Assembly: GCA_022827185.1 (NCBI GenBank)
Contig: JAJDTM010000005.1
Location: forward strand, 310,001 to 374,000
Length of the DNA stretch: 64,000 bases
Direction of reading: 5' to 3'
Origin: Candidatus Poribacteria bacterium
GTDB lineage: Bacteria; Poribacteria; WGA-4E; WGA-3G
Shown: in pieces, positions 1 to 8,001 of the stretch
Layout of the letters: each line of letters begins with the position of its first letter
How positions within the stretch are numbered: the stretch's first letter is position 1
Notes under the pieces: generated by a model
What the model was told of the DNA's origin: nothing
The model's database searches: none
The model's input: the letters and a program-made list of their open reading frames with translations, nothing else
Translations under genes and position numbers: made by a program

Positions 1-507
1 GCCGATGACGCCGCTTTAGCAATTGAAGAAAATATCACCTTCATGGCGTGGTTCAGTCCAAACGATGTACTCACCAGACGCCGCTTAATGGTTAAAAATA
101 ACTCTATCTTCGTTATTTTTGACTTCGGTAATGTGGATAGCATCGATTTCCTCGTCAAACCGAACAATACCTTTGCAGAATCCAAAACAACCGATTGGAA
201 AATTGGCGAATGGTATCACTTCGCTGGGACGTTCGATGGAAAGACCATGAAGGTCTACGTGAACGGCAAGCTCGAAGGCGAAGCGGATAACGATGTACCG
301 ATTGCGCCTTCCAACTTAGAACTTTGGATTGGTGGTGACGATTTCGGGAGACCAACCGACTTTTTCCCGGGTAAAATTGATGAAGTACGCCTTTATGAGA
401 AAACCTTGAGCGAAGCCGACATCCAAAAGGTCATGGAGACACCACAAGACGTTGAAGCGCGTGGTAAACTCACCACAACGTGGGGGAAACTAAAGACTGG
501 GTTATAA
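1..507 (+). CDS. LamG (concanavalin A-like) domain protein, 5' truncated by window edge
   Basis: The reading frame is open from base 1 and ends at TAA 505-507, so the N-terminus lies outside the window. What remains is the C-terminal part of a LamG/pentraxin-like jelly-roll domain: 'WYHFAGTFDGKTMKVYVNGK' is the usual LamG strand pair, followed by 'GKIDEVRLYEKTLSEADIQKVM'. These domains bind carbohydrate or protein ligands outside the cell. The protein ends in a GKLTTTWGKLK tail shared with three other LamG proteins in this window. The ligand cannot be told from the sequence. Confidence 0.85.
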   Translation, partial: ADDAALAIEENITFMAWFSPNDVLTRRRLMVKNNSIFVIFDFGNVDSIDFLVKPNNTFAESKTTDWKIGEWYHFAGTFDGKTMKVYVNGKLEGEADNDVPIAPSNLELWIGGDDFGRPTDFFPGKIDEVRLYEKTLSEADIQKVMETPQDVEARGKLTTTWGKLKTGL

Positions 508-544
508 GATAATCGTCCTAAAAACAAAAATTGCGGAGGCATGC

Positions 545-1123
545 ATGTCAACGCTTACGGCACAAACCCATCTGACACCTGAGGAATACCTCACTTGGGA
601 ACGCAAGCAGCCCTTTAAAAACGAATACCACAACGGACAGATCATCGCGATGTCTGGAGCAAGCCGTTCGCATAATCGCATCACGGTAGATATAACAATT
701 CAACTTGGCAACCAATTAATGGATAGTGAGTGTGAAGTCTTCGCTAACGAGATGCGCGTAAGGACGAGTCCGGAGATCTCCTACTTCTACCCGGACGTTA
801 TCGTTGTCTGTGGTGAACCTCGTTTTGAGGATGACACCTTTGACACACTCCTCAATCCAATTGTTGTTGTAGAAGTGCTATCACCCTCAACAGCGGCGTA
901 TGACCGTGGTGAGAAATTTGAGTACTATAAGCAGCTCGCGTCCTTGCAAGAATACATCCTGATTTCACAGGACAGGGTACGCGTTGAGTCCTACCAACGC
1001 CAAGGCACGCGATGGCTCCATAACACCTTGCAGCGTCTTGAGGATGTGCTATCACTCCCTTCAATTGAATGTGAGGTGCCTTTGCGTGCCATCTACAGAC
1101 GTGTCGTGCACAATGCATCATAA
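545..1123 (+). CDS. Uma2 family (DUF820) putative restriction-type endonuclease
   Basis: 192 aa, the usual Uma2 length. The PD-(D/E)XK core is visible: 'FKNEYHNGQII' near the N-terminus, 'YPDVIVV' carrying the metal-binding Asp, 'VVEVLSPST' carrying the Glu, then 'DRGEKFEYYKQL' and 'EYILI'. The family is defined by fold and is common in cyanobacteria and Poribacteria; its cellular role is not established. The ATG at 545 follows a GGAGG-like sequence (tgcggaggcatgc). It stands alone between a LamG gene and gpmI. A second, divergent Uma2 gene lies at 9.7 kb. Confidence 0.85.
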   Translation: MSTLTAQTHLTPEEYLTWERKQPFKNEYHNGQIIAMSGASRSHNRITVDITIQLGNQLMDSECEVFANEMRVRTSPEISYFYPDVIVVCGEPRFEDDTFDTLLNPIVVVEVLSPSTAAYDRGEKFEYYKQLASLQEYILISQDRVRVESYQRQGTRWLHNTLQRLEDVLSLPSIECEVPLRAIYRRVVHNAS

Positions 1124-1268
1124 AAGTTTCAGTTCGCTTCGCTTTCAGTTAAAAGGGTTTCTGTAGCGACTACGGTAAACGGGACTGCCACAAGAGGTTT
1201 CTGAACTGATAACTCTCACTGCGAGGCAACTGACAACCGATAACTATATGCAATAGGAAGGAATTTGC

Positions 1269-2891
1269 ATGGCAACCCAGCAGAAACGCCCCGTCGTTCT
1301 CATCATTCGAGACGGCTGGGGCAATAATCCGTATCCTGAATTTAACAACGCCAACGCCGTTCATCTCGCAAAAACACCTGTAGATGATTGGCTTCGGCAA
1401 AACTATCCACACGTACAGATCCACACTTCAGGCGAAAATGTTGGGCTACCCGCGGGTGTTATTGGCAACAGTGAGGTCGGACATCAGAACATCGGCGCAG
1501 GACGTATCGTGAATCAGGAACTCCTCCGTATCAGTACCATGATCCGCTCCGGCGAGTTTGCACAGAACGAGGTGCTCTTAGACGCGATTGCTCACGTAAA
1601 AAAACACGGGACGTATCTGCATCTTATGGGGTTAGCAAGCGATGCCGGTGTTCACAGTTCACTTGAACATCTCTATGGGCTGCTCACACTCGCTAAGGCG
1701 AACGGACTCGAATCTAACCAAGTTTTGATTCACAATTTCAGCGATGGACGCGACTGTCAGCCTGACCTCGGTATCCAATTCTGTGAGCAAATTGAGGCGA
1801 AGTTGAAAGAGATCGGGATCGGACAGATAGCCTCCGTTGTTGGTCGCTATTACGCCATGGATCGGGATGACCGATGGGAACGTGTTGAGATTGCGTACCG
1901 TCTCTTAACCGAAGGCATCGGCGATCGCGTCAGCACCGCGACAGATGCCTATCGCGACTATTACGAAAACCCCGATGATGCCAATCTCAAAGGAGATGAG
2001 TTTGTGCGTCCGTCTGTGGTTATTGGAAGCGATGGCGAACCGCTGCCACGTATCACAGACGGGGATGCCGTTGTCTTCTATAACTTCCGAGGCGACCGAC
2101 CTCGGGAACTTACCAAAGCCTTTTGCTTGAACGAATTTCCGTTTGAGGCGGAAGGGAAAGACGGTGTCACGCGACAGATGGGTTTTAAACGGAATTGCAA
2201 ACCTGACGTTAAGTTTGTTACAATGACCGAGTACGAGCAAGGAATGCCTGTTGAAGCAGCCGTTAAAAAACCGCCCAAAATGCAGAATACGCTCGGTGCC
2301 TATGTAAGCGATGCGGGTCTAACACAATTCCGATGTGCAGAGACCGAGAAATTTCCACACGTTACCTTCTTTTTTAACGACTATCGAGATGAACCGTACG
2401 CAGGCGAAGATCGTCAGATTATCGCCTCCCCGCGCGATGTAACGACTTATGACCAGAAACCCGAAATGTCTGCACCCGGCGTGACCGCAGAGATGTTGCG
2501 TCGGATCGGCTCCGATAAATATGACCTGATAGTGCTCAACTATGCCAACGGGGACATGGTAGGGCATACAGGGTCTCTCCGAGCTGCCATCAAAGCCGTT
2601 GAAGCGGTTGATGCGGGCGTCGGGAGAATCGTTGAGGCTGTACTTAAAAAGGACGGTGCACTCATTGTCACCGCCGACCACGGGAACTGTGAACAGATGA
2701 TTGATCCAGACACTGGAGGCATCCACACCGCACACACGACGTATGACGTGGATCTCATCGTTGCCGATAATCAACTTAGAGGACAACAACTCCGTGAAGG
2801 TGGGAGGCTTGCAGACATCGCACCCACAGCACTCCATCTTCTCAGTTTAGAGCAACCCACGGAGATGACAGGTGAATCACTCATTTCTTAA
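1269..2891 (+). CDS. gpmI: 2,3-bisphosphoglycerate-independent phosphoglycerate mutase
   Basis: 540 aa, slightly longer than the usual ~510. It interconverts 3- and 2-phosphoglycerate in glycolysis and gluconeogenesis using two metal ions and a phosphoserine intermediate. Visible motifs are the N-terminal 'RDGWG' metal site, 'GNSEVGHQNIGAGR' with the catalytic Ser, 'HNFSDGRD', 'GRYYAMDRD', and the C-terminal metal site 'ADHGNCEQM' followed by 'HTAHT'. The ATG is preceded by GGAAGG. It is followed about 180 bp later by prs on the same strand. Confidence 0.97.
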   Translation: MATQQKRPVVLIIRDGWGNNPYPEFNNANAVHLAKTPVDDWLRQNYPHVQIHTSGENVGLPAGVIGNSEVGHQNIGAGRIVNQELLRISTMIRSGEFAQNEVLLDAIAHVKKHGTYLHLMGLASDAGVHSSLEHLYGLLTLAKANGLESNQVLIHNFSDGRDCQPDLGIQFCEQIEAKLKEIGIGQIASVVGRYYAMDRDDRWERVEIAYRLLTEGIGDRVSTATDAYRDYYENPDDANLKGDEFVRPSVVIGSDGEPLPRITDGDAVVFYNFRGDRPRELTKAFCLNEFPFEAEGKDGVTRQMGFKRNCKPDVKFVTMTEYEQGMPVEAAVKKPPKMQNTLGAYVSDAGLTQFRCAETEKFPHVTFFFNDYRDEPYAGEDRQIIASPRDVTTYDQKPEMSAPGVTAEMLRRIGSDKYDLIVLNYANGDMVGHTGSLRAAIKAVEAVDAGVGRIVEAVLKKDGALIVTADHGNCEQMIDPDTGGIHTAHTTYDVDLIVADNQLRGQQLREGGRLADIAPTALHLLSLEQPTEMTGESLIS

Positions 2892-3069
2892 GAATAAATC
2901 TTAAGAATAAAAGTTAAACATTTTAGTTGCCGTTTCTTTTTCGGAATCCTATTTGCTATTATCACTTGAAAAGCAGGCAATTGAACAAAATAAGCGAAAT
3001 CTAAAGTTTTCCGCTCTGATGGAGCCGTATGTGATCAACGCAATTAATGTAGTGTAAGGAGGTTTTAGC

Positions 3070-4065
3070 ATGTCCACACCGATTGACCAGCAGGTTAGCA
3101 ACGATTTCAGGCTATTCGCTGGGAGCGCGAACCCGGCATTAGCAAAAGAGATCGCTGCGATTTTAGGCGTTGAACTCGGTAAAATTACAATCGGTCCGTT
3201 TCCGAATCTTGAAACTCGCGTTCAGATTGAGGAAAGTATCCGCGGCACCGATATCTATATCGTCCAGCCAACAAGTCAACCAGCCAACGAAAATCTGATG
3301 GAACTGCTTATCACGATCGATGCGATGAAGCGTGCATCAGCTCGGCAGATTACGGCTATCATTCCGTATTTTGGGTATTCCCGTCAAGATCATAAAACCA
3401 CAGGGCGCGAACCCATTAGCGCGAAACTCGTCGCCAATTTATTGACGACAGCGGGCGCGAGTCGGGTCATGGCTCTGGATCTACATGTCCCACAGATACA
3501 GGGCTTCTTCGACATTCCGATGGATCACCTGACTGCCGTGACAACTTTGGTAAATTACTTCCGCGAGAAACATCTCGAAAATGGCGTAATTGTTGCCCCC
3601 GACGCAGGTCGCGCCAAGTTAGCAGAAAAATACGCCGATATGCTTGGGCTTCCGTTAGCCATCATGCACAAACGACGCACCGGCGTTGATGGACAGAGCG
3701 TTAAATTCGTCGAACTTGTTGGGGATGTCAAAGGCAAAACGCCAATTATTACCGATGACGAAATACAAACAGGTGGAACGATTCGCCAACAAGCCATGGC
3801 ATTAGCGGAGGCTGGCGCGGAACCCGCTTATGTGAGTATCGCACACCCTATATTGGTCGGTCCGGCGTTGGAGCGTCTTGATCACCCATCAATTCGCGAA
3901 GTCGTCACCACCAACACGATTCCCGTGCCAGCTGAAAAGCAGTTAGATGGAAAGATTAAGGTGCTTTCCATTGCACCGCTCCTTTCTCAAGCCATATTGA
4001 GGGTACATCAACACCGATCGGTGAGTCAAGTTTTCCGGGATCAGAAGCTTGATTTTCCTGTTTAA
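3070..4065 (+). CDS. prs: Ribose-phosphate pyrophosphokinase (PRPP synthetase)
   Basis: 331 aa. Makes PRPP from ribose-5-phosphate and ATP for nucleotide, His and Trp synthesis. Family motifs: N-terminal 'FAGSANPALAKEI', 'RVQIEESIRGTDIYIVQ', 'PYFGYSRQDHKTTGREPISAKL' (ATP/flexible loop region), 'VMALDLHVPQIQGFF', 'VAPDAGRAKLAEKYA', and the PRPP-binding loop 'TDDEIQTGGT'. That loop reads DDEIQTGGT rather than the usual DDMIDTAGT-like sequence, a mild deviation. The ATG follows a strong AAGGAGG. Confidence 0.95.
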   Translation: MSTPIDQQVSNDFRLFAGSANPALAKEIAAILGVELGKITIGPFPNLETRVQIEESIRGTDIYIVQPTSQPANENLMELLITIDAMKRASARQITAIIPYFGYSRQDHKTTGREPISAKLVANLLTTAGASRVMALDLHVPQIQGFFDIPMDHLTAVTTLVNYFREKHLENGVIVAPDAGRAKLAEKYADMLGLPLAIMHKRRTGVDGQSVKFVELVGDVKGKTPIITDDEIQTGGTIRQQAMALAEAGAEPAYVSIAHPILVGPALERLDHPSIREVVTTNTIPVPAEKQLDGKIKVLSIAPLLSQAILRVHQHRSVSQVFRDQKLDFPV

Positions 4066-4107
4066 TTTGCCGGTTACCCAACTCACCGCTGAGAACTAAC
4101 TCACGCA

Positions 4108-5208
4108 ATGGACAAAAAATCGATACTTTACCTCAGCCATTGCGGTTCGAGCATCGGCGGGGGTGAACAGCAACTCGCGTATCTTGTCGCAAATATTGAT
4201 CGCGAAGACTATCAGTCGCTTGTCGTTTGTCCTGATGATGGCGTTTTTGCTGAGCATTTAAGGCACCTCAACATTCCCACGGTGATTCTTAACCTTCCGC
4301 CGTGGCGAAAGGCAAAATCGTTAATAGCAAGGTACAATGCCGCCCAGAAATTAGTGTCACTTGCTAAAACGCACAAGGTGCAGTTGGCACATACCTCCGA
4401 TTCGTGGTTTAACCCATATCTGTGGTATCTGAGCAAAAGGCTGAAAATCGCTACTGTTTCACACGTTCGGAATCTTCTTACACCCACGCAGGTGCGAAAG
4501 TATAAGTTCGACCGGATGGACAGCATCATCGCTATCTCCGAGCAGAGCAAAATTCCACTGGTCGAAGCAGGAATTGACACTCGCAAAATTGATGTCATAC
4601 TCAACTGTGTTGATTTATCAGTCTTTCGACCTACGCCTGTAACTGCACCATCAGCGGAATATGTCGTTGGAATTGTGGGTAGGATTGAACCCTTCAAACG
4701 CCAAAAAGTCTTTGTTGAGATAGCAGCCAAGGTCGCAGCGCAGTGCAAAAAGGTCAGATTTCACATTATCGGTGCCGCGTTGGATACGCCAGAACATCGC
4801 ACCTATGAACAGAAAGTCCGCCAGTTAGTAACCAAATACCAGTTACAAGAGATCGTCCATTTCGCGGGGCACCGCACCGATATGCCGAATGCAATGCGAG
4901 AACTCGATCTCCTCGTAACCCTTTCGGCGGGAAGTGTCATTGCAGAGGCGATGGCGGCTGGCAAACCCGTAATCGGCACACCAATCGGCAGCACCACTGA
5001 TATGATTGTTCACGGTACCACGGGATATGTTATACCTTTAGAATCAATAGACGAAATCGTTAACCAAATTATTGAACTCGCCAATAACCCAACCCGAAGT
5101 TTATCTATGGGACAGCGTGCCAGGAAATACGCTGAGACAACGTTCGGTGTCGAAACATACGTCCAAGAGGTCCAAGACATTTATGAAAAATTGTTAAGCA
5201 TAGGTTGA
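4108..5208 (+). CDS. Glycosyltransferase family 4/1 (GT-B fold)
   Basis: 366 aa. The N-terminus 'SHCGSSIGGGEQQLAYLV' is the glycine-rich acceptor-domain start of GT4 enzymes; the C-terminal half carries 'VGIVGRIEPFKRQKVFVEIAAKV' and the nucleotide-sugar site 'SVIAEAMAAGKPVIGTPIGS' (EX7E-like). It probably transfers a sugar from a nucleotide donor onto a lipid or glycan at the cytoplasmic membrane. Donor and acceptor cannot be inferred. It starts 42 nt after prs with no clear Shine-Dalgarno sequence; the promoter of the next gene overlaps its stop codon. Confidence 0.9.
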   Translation: MDKKSILYLSHCGSSIGGGEQQLAYLVANIDREDYQSLVVCPDDGVFAEHLRHLNIPTVILNLPPWRKAKSLIARYNAAQKLVSLAKTHKVQLAHTSDSWFNPYLWYLSKRLKIATVSHVRNLLTPTQVRKYKFDRMDSIIAISEQSKIPLVEAGIDTRKIDVILNCVDLSVFRPTPVTAPSAEYVVGIVGRIEPFKRQKVFVEIAAKVAAQCKKVRFHIIGAALDTPEHRTYEQKVRQLVTKYQLQEIVHFAGHRTDMPNAMRELDLLVTLSAGSVIAEAMAAGKPVIGTPIGSTTDMIVHGTTGYVIPLESIDEIVNQIIELANNPTRSLSMGQRARKYAETTFGVETYVQEVQDIYEKLLSIG

Positions 5209-5233
5209 AGTTTTTAACGCCTTGGTGTATAAT
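5205..5233 (+). promoter_or_regulatory. sigma-70-like promoter of PhyH gene
   Basis: TTGAAG (5205-5210), 17 nt spacer, perfect TATAAT (5228-5233), 33 nt before the ATG at 5266. The -35 overlaps the stop codon of the glycosyltransferase. Confidence 0.7.
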
Positions 5234-5265
5234 ATCAGTATCATTTCGCTTGGAGGAGTGGAAAA

Positions 5266-6126
5266 ATGCTCACGCAAGAACAGTGTGATTTTTATGAGGA
5301 AAAAGGTTATATCGGTGTTGAGGCGGTGCTAACAGCAGAAGAAGTCGCGGGCCTTCAACGTGTCACCGATGAATTCGTTGAGAAATCGAGAGAGGTTACC
5401 GAACATACTGACATCTTTGATCTGGAGCCCGGGCATACCGCCGCGAACCCGCGTGTCCGCCGCATCAAAAGCCCAGCCCTCTACCATACCGTCTACGACC
5501 AAACCTTACGGCACCCTAAGGTCCTGGATATAGTAGAACAACTCATCGGATCCGGCGTTCGGTATAATGGGCATAAATTGAATATGAAATATCCGGAGTT
5601 CGGAAGTCCGGTTGAATGGCATCAGGATTGGGCGTTTTATCCACACACCAATGACGATCTGCTTGCAGTTGGGATCGTGATTGACGATATGACTGTGGAG
5701 AACGGCGCGTTGATGATAATTCCGGGATCACATAAGGGACCCACCTTGGATCATCACCAAGACGGTGCCTTTATCGGCGCAGTGACGGATCCTGACTTTA
5801 CACCAGAGGATGCTGTGCCTGTTGAGTTGAAGGCAGGCGGGATTACAATCCATCATGTCCGTGCGTTACATGGGTCTGCCCCGAACACTTCTGACAAACC
5901 GCGTCGTTTACTCCTTTTCCAGTATTGCGCGGTAGATGCCTGGCCCCTGAAAGGCATCCCGGATTGGGACACTTTCAATGATCTCATCATCCGTGGCGAA
6001 CCGACGAATCAGCCGCGTATGGTAGCTGCCCCCGTGCGTATGCCGGAACCTTATGCAGAGCTCAAAGGCTCGATCTACGAAGTGCAATCCCTACTGGAAA
6101 ATCCGCTCTATGCGAACAAACAGTAG
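5266..6126 (+). CDS. Phytanoyl-CoA dioxygenase (PhyH) family Fe(II)/2-oxoglutarate oxygenase
   Basis: 286 aa. The facial triad is intact: 'EWHQDWAFYPH' (HxD), and 'HHVRALHGSAPN' with the distal His, followed by 'DKPRRLLLFQY' whose Arg would bind 2-oxoglutarate. 'GALMIIPGSHKG' is the usual family signature. It hydroxylates an unknown small molecule using Fe(II), O2 and 2-oxoglutarate. Strong SD (GGAGGAG) and its own promoter, so it is transcribed alone. The family is strongly expanded in this type of genome; four copies occur in this window. Confidence 0.9.
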   Translation: MLTQEQCDFYEEKGYIGVEAVLTAEEVAGLQRVTDEFVEKSREVTEHTDIFDLEPGHTAANPRVRRIKSPALYHTVYDQTLRHPKVLDIVEQLIGSGVRYNGHKLNMKYPEFGSPVEWHQDWAFYPHTNDDLLAVGIVIDDMTVENGALMIIPGSHKGPTLDHHQDGAFIGAVTDPDFTPEDAVPVELKAGGITIHHVRALHGSAPNTSDKPRRLLLFQYCAVDAWPLKGIPDWDTFNDLIIRGEPTNQPRMVAAPVRMPEPYAELKGSIYEVQSLLENPLYANKQ

Positions 6127-6337
6127 GTTAGACATTCTATATTGTTGCACTGTGAGTTTGATAATAAAAAGGGAGTGTATACGTCCGTTGGGGGAGAACG
6201 GTAGTGCCCAAGCACCCTACAACTTACATGGGAAATTCTGCTTTTCAATACCTGATTCGTATAGATAGATATAGCGAAACCCAACGAACCAATTTTCGGA
6301 ATGAGAATGTTTCTGGCTCACGTTTTTTAGATTTAAC

Positions 6338-6366
6338 TTGACTTTTTATTTAGAGTAACGTAACAT
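6338..6366 (+). promoter_or_regulatory. Candidate promoter of the HMA selenoprotein gene
   Basis: TTGACT (6338-6343), 17 nt spacer, TAACAT (6361-6366). Same spacing as the other promoters in the window but a weak -10. If used, it gives a leader of about 235 nt. Confidence 0.4.
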
Positions 6367-6396
6367 TTAATAATGAGATGTAGTAGATCCTCAAAC

Positions 6397-6591
6397 TATC
6401 AAAACCTATGAATGCGTGTTTTATAGTATGGATGGTAAAGTATTGCCATAGAATTTGGGGCAATGATAACATATCTCTTAACGGTAAAAATCTAAGTCTG
6501 GCAAGAGATGAATCGCAGATACCTCAAAACTCAAGGCAAAAGGTTTTGATACTTATGGATTAACAGGAACCGCACAAAGAATCCTTTGTGC
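6397..6591 (+). promoter_or_regulatory. Inverted repeats in mRNA leader of HMA selenoprotein gene
   Basis: TATCAAAACCT (6397-6407) is an exact 11-nt complement of AGGTTTTGATA (6541-6551). The same 3' strand can instead pair locally with TCAAAAC (6524-6530), so two pairings compete. A separate perfect 8-bp hairpin, GCACAAAG (6572-6579) / CTTTGTGC (6584-6591) with loop AATC, sits directly before the ribosome binding site AAAGGAG. Alternative pairing of this kind would fit a regulatory leader, but no known riboswitch class is recognised. Confidence 0.35.
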
Positions 6592-6608
6592 ATAAAGGAG
6601 TTAAGAAA

Positions 6609-7601
6609 ATGCAAAAGTATAGAAGCTCTCTTGGCTTGCTTGTAGGGCTGCTTGTTGTAGGAGCGTTTTTTGCCCTCAACATCTATGCTGCCAAGGAAAC
6701 CCAAGATAGCACTGCTACTGAGAAAGTGACGCTCAGTGTAACCGGTATGACATGAGGTGGCTGTACCAGCGCGGTGCAGGATGCACTCAGTAAAGTCGCC
6801 GGTGTTTCTGAGGTCGTAAGTGTTTCTATGGATACGAATACCGCTGTTGTGAAAGTAGCAAAGGGAAAAGTAGCAACAGAGGCGTTAGTCAAAGCCATTG
6901 AATCCGTCGAAGGACGCAACTTTTCCGCTGCTCCCATTGAAGAAGTGGCACTTAGTGTAACCGGCATGACGTGAGGCGGCTGTACCAGTGCGGTGCAGGA
7001 TGCACTCAGTAAAGTCGCCGGTGTTTTTGAAGTTGTAAGTGTTTCTATGGATACGAATACCGCTGTTGTGAAAGTGCCAAAAGGGAAAGTCGCATCAGAG
7101 GCATTGGTCAAGGCTGTTGAGTCCGTTAAAGGACGCAACTTTTCCGCTGCGGTCATCGAAGAAGTGACGCTCAGTGTAACCGGTATGACGTGAGGCGGCT
7201 GTACCAGCGCAGTGCAGGATGCACTCAGTAAAGTTGCCGGTATCTCTGAAGTCGTCAGTGTTTCTATGGATACTAACACTGCTGTCGTGAAAGTACCGGA
7301 GGGAAAAGTGACAACGGAAGCATTGGTCAAGGCTGTCGAATCCGTTGAAGGTCGTAATTTTGCCGCTACGGTCATCGAAGAAGTGACGCTCAGTGTAACC
7401 GGCATGGTGTGTGATGCATGTCCGAGCAAGGTGCAGGACGCACTCGGTAAAGTCGCCGGTGTCTCTGAAGTCGTCAGCGTTTCCACAGACACAAACACCG
7501 CTGTCGTGAAAATTGCACAAGGGAAAGTGACGACAGAGGCGTTAATCAAGGCTATTGCAGCCATTGAAGGCGGTAATTTTAAGGCGCAAGTCGCAGATTA
7601 A
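6609..7601 (+). CDS. Secreted selenoprotein with four tandem heavy-metal-associated (HMA) domains, three in-frame TGA (Sec) codons
   Basis: One frame runs from ATG 6609 (SD AAAGGAG) to TAA 7601, 330 codons, interrupted only by TGA at 6753-6755, 6972-6974 and 7191-7193 (codons 49, 122, 195). Each TGA is the first Cys position of the HMA metal motif, giving GMT-Sec-GGC. The fourth repeat has the ordinary GMVCDAC, with Cys at codon 268. Spacing is exactly 73 codons throughout, so the gene is four near-identical 219-bp tandem repeats. Residues 1-28 form a signal peptide ('LGLLVGLLVVGAFFALNIYAA'), placing the protein in the periplasm or outside. Each domain resembles MerP/Atx1-type chaperones binding Cu, Hg or similar soft metals through CxxC. 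A standard gene caller would break it into three or four pieces. That the TGAs encode Sec is inference from position, periodicity and downstream hairpins. Confidence 0.85.
6753..6786 (+). promoter_or_regulatory. Sec codon 1 and candidate bacterial SECIS hairpin
   Basis: TGA 6753-6755, 18 nt, then the perfect hairpin GTGCA-GGA-TGCAC (6774-6786). Bacterial SECIS elements are short hairpins beginning about 11-20 nt after the UGA with a G-rich apical loop. The apex resembles that of E. coli fdhF as I remember it (UGCA stem, GG in loop). Confidence 0.6.
6972..7005 (+). promoter_or_regulatory. Sec codon 2 and candidate SECIS hairpin
   Basis: TGA 6972-6974, 18 nt, then GTGCA-GGA-TGCAC (6993-7005), identical to the first. 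Confidence 0.6.
7191..7224 (+). promoter_or_regulatory. Sec codon 3 and candidate SECIS hairpin
   Basis: TGA 7191-7193, 18 nt, then GTGCA-GGA-TGCAC (7212-7224). In the Cys-containing fourth repeat the same place reads GTGCAGGACGCAC, which loses one base pair at the top of the stem. Confidence 0.6.
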
Positions 7602-7610
7602 AAGTTCCGT

Positions 7611-7640
7611 GTGGGTGGACGATGTCCACCCACATTTTAT
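7611..7640 (+). terminator. Rho-independent terminator after HMA selenoprotein gene
   Basis: Perfect 10-bp stem GTGGGTGGAC / GTCCACCCAC with loop GAT, followed by ATTTTAT, 10 nt after the stop codon. Confidence 0.8.
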
Positions 7641-8001
7641 CATCTGATATAAATTCGTTCGAGCAGCAAGGTAAATATAACCTAAATAGTTTACAGCATT
7701 ATATTCCTACCAAACGCCAGAAATCATCTACCCAATAATTCAACCTCCAACCTTGAACGACGCTTATACCAACGCAAACGATAACGTCTTATATCAAACA
7801 ACATTTACGGTTCTTTTTGTGTTGGACTACCGTTCTTACACCATATACATGCAATGACGCATCTTAGGATATTTCGCAGTTCAAATTGATGAAAGGAATA
7901 GCTAACTAATAGGTAAGACTGCTGCTGATACTCCGGTCGTTCTGATGGTACGTATGAAGGTCCATTCTGCATAAAACGGGGCATATCCTCTTTTGGTTAG
8001 T
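7641..8001. other. Intergenic region, nothing recognised
   Basis: About 360 bp between the terminator and the end of the convergent UvrC-like gene. No ORF, repeat or RNA gene is evident. Confidence 0.5.

Larger units (their letters stand above)
6127..6608. other. Long intergenic region / probable 5' leader of the HMA selenoprotein gene
   Basis: No credible gene. It holds a candidate promoter (6338-6366) and, downstream, inverted repeats that would lie in the mRNA leader (see separate entries). Upstream of 6330 nothing recognisable is seen. Confidence 0.5.
6726..7601 (+). repeat. Four tandem 219-bp repeats (HMA domains)
   Basis: Four units of 219 bp each start near GTGACGCTCAGTGTAACCGG or a close variant. 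Units 1-3 are nearly identical, including the TGA and following hairpin; unit 4 carries TGT instead of TGA. They arose by in-frame internal duplication. Confidence 0.9.

Noticed and set aside
6683-7564. 293-codon open frame on the minus strand across the HMA repeats
   Set aside because: It is the antisense shadow of the repeated HMA coding sequence; low-complexity Thr/Ala/Ser protein with no SD or family features, while the plus frame matches HMA domains.
6609-7601. HMA gene as a pseudogene with nonsense mutations
   Set aside because: All three stops are TGA, all at the same Cys position with 73-codon periodicity, and no other stop or frameshift occurs in the frame.
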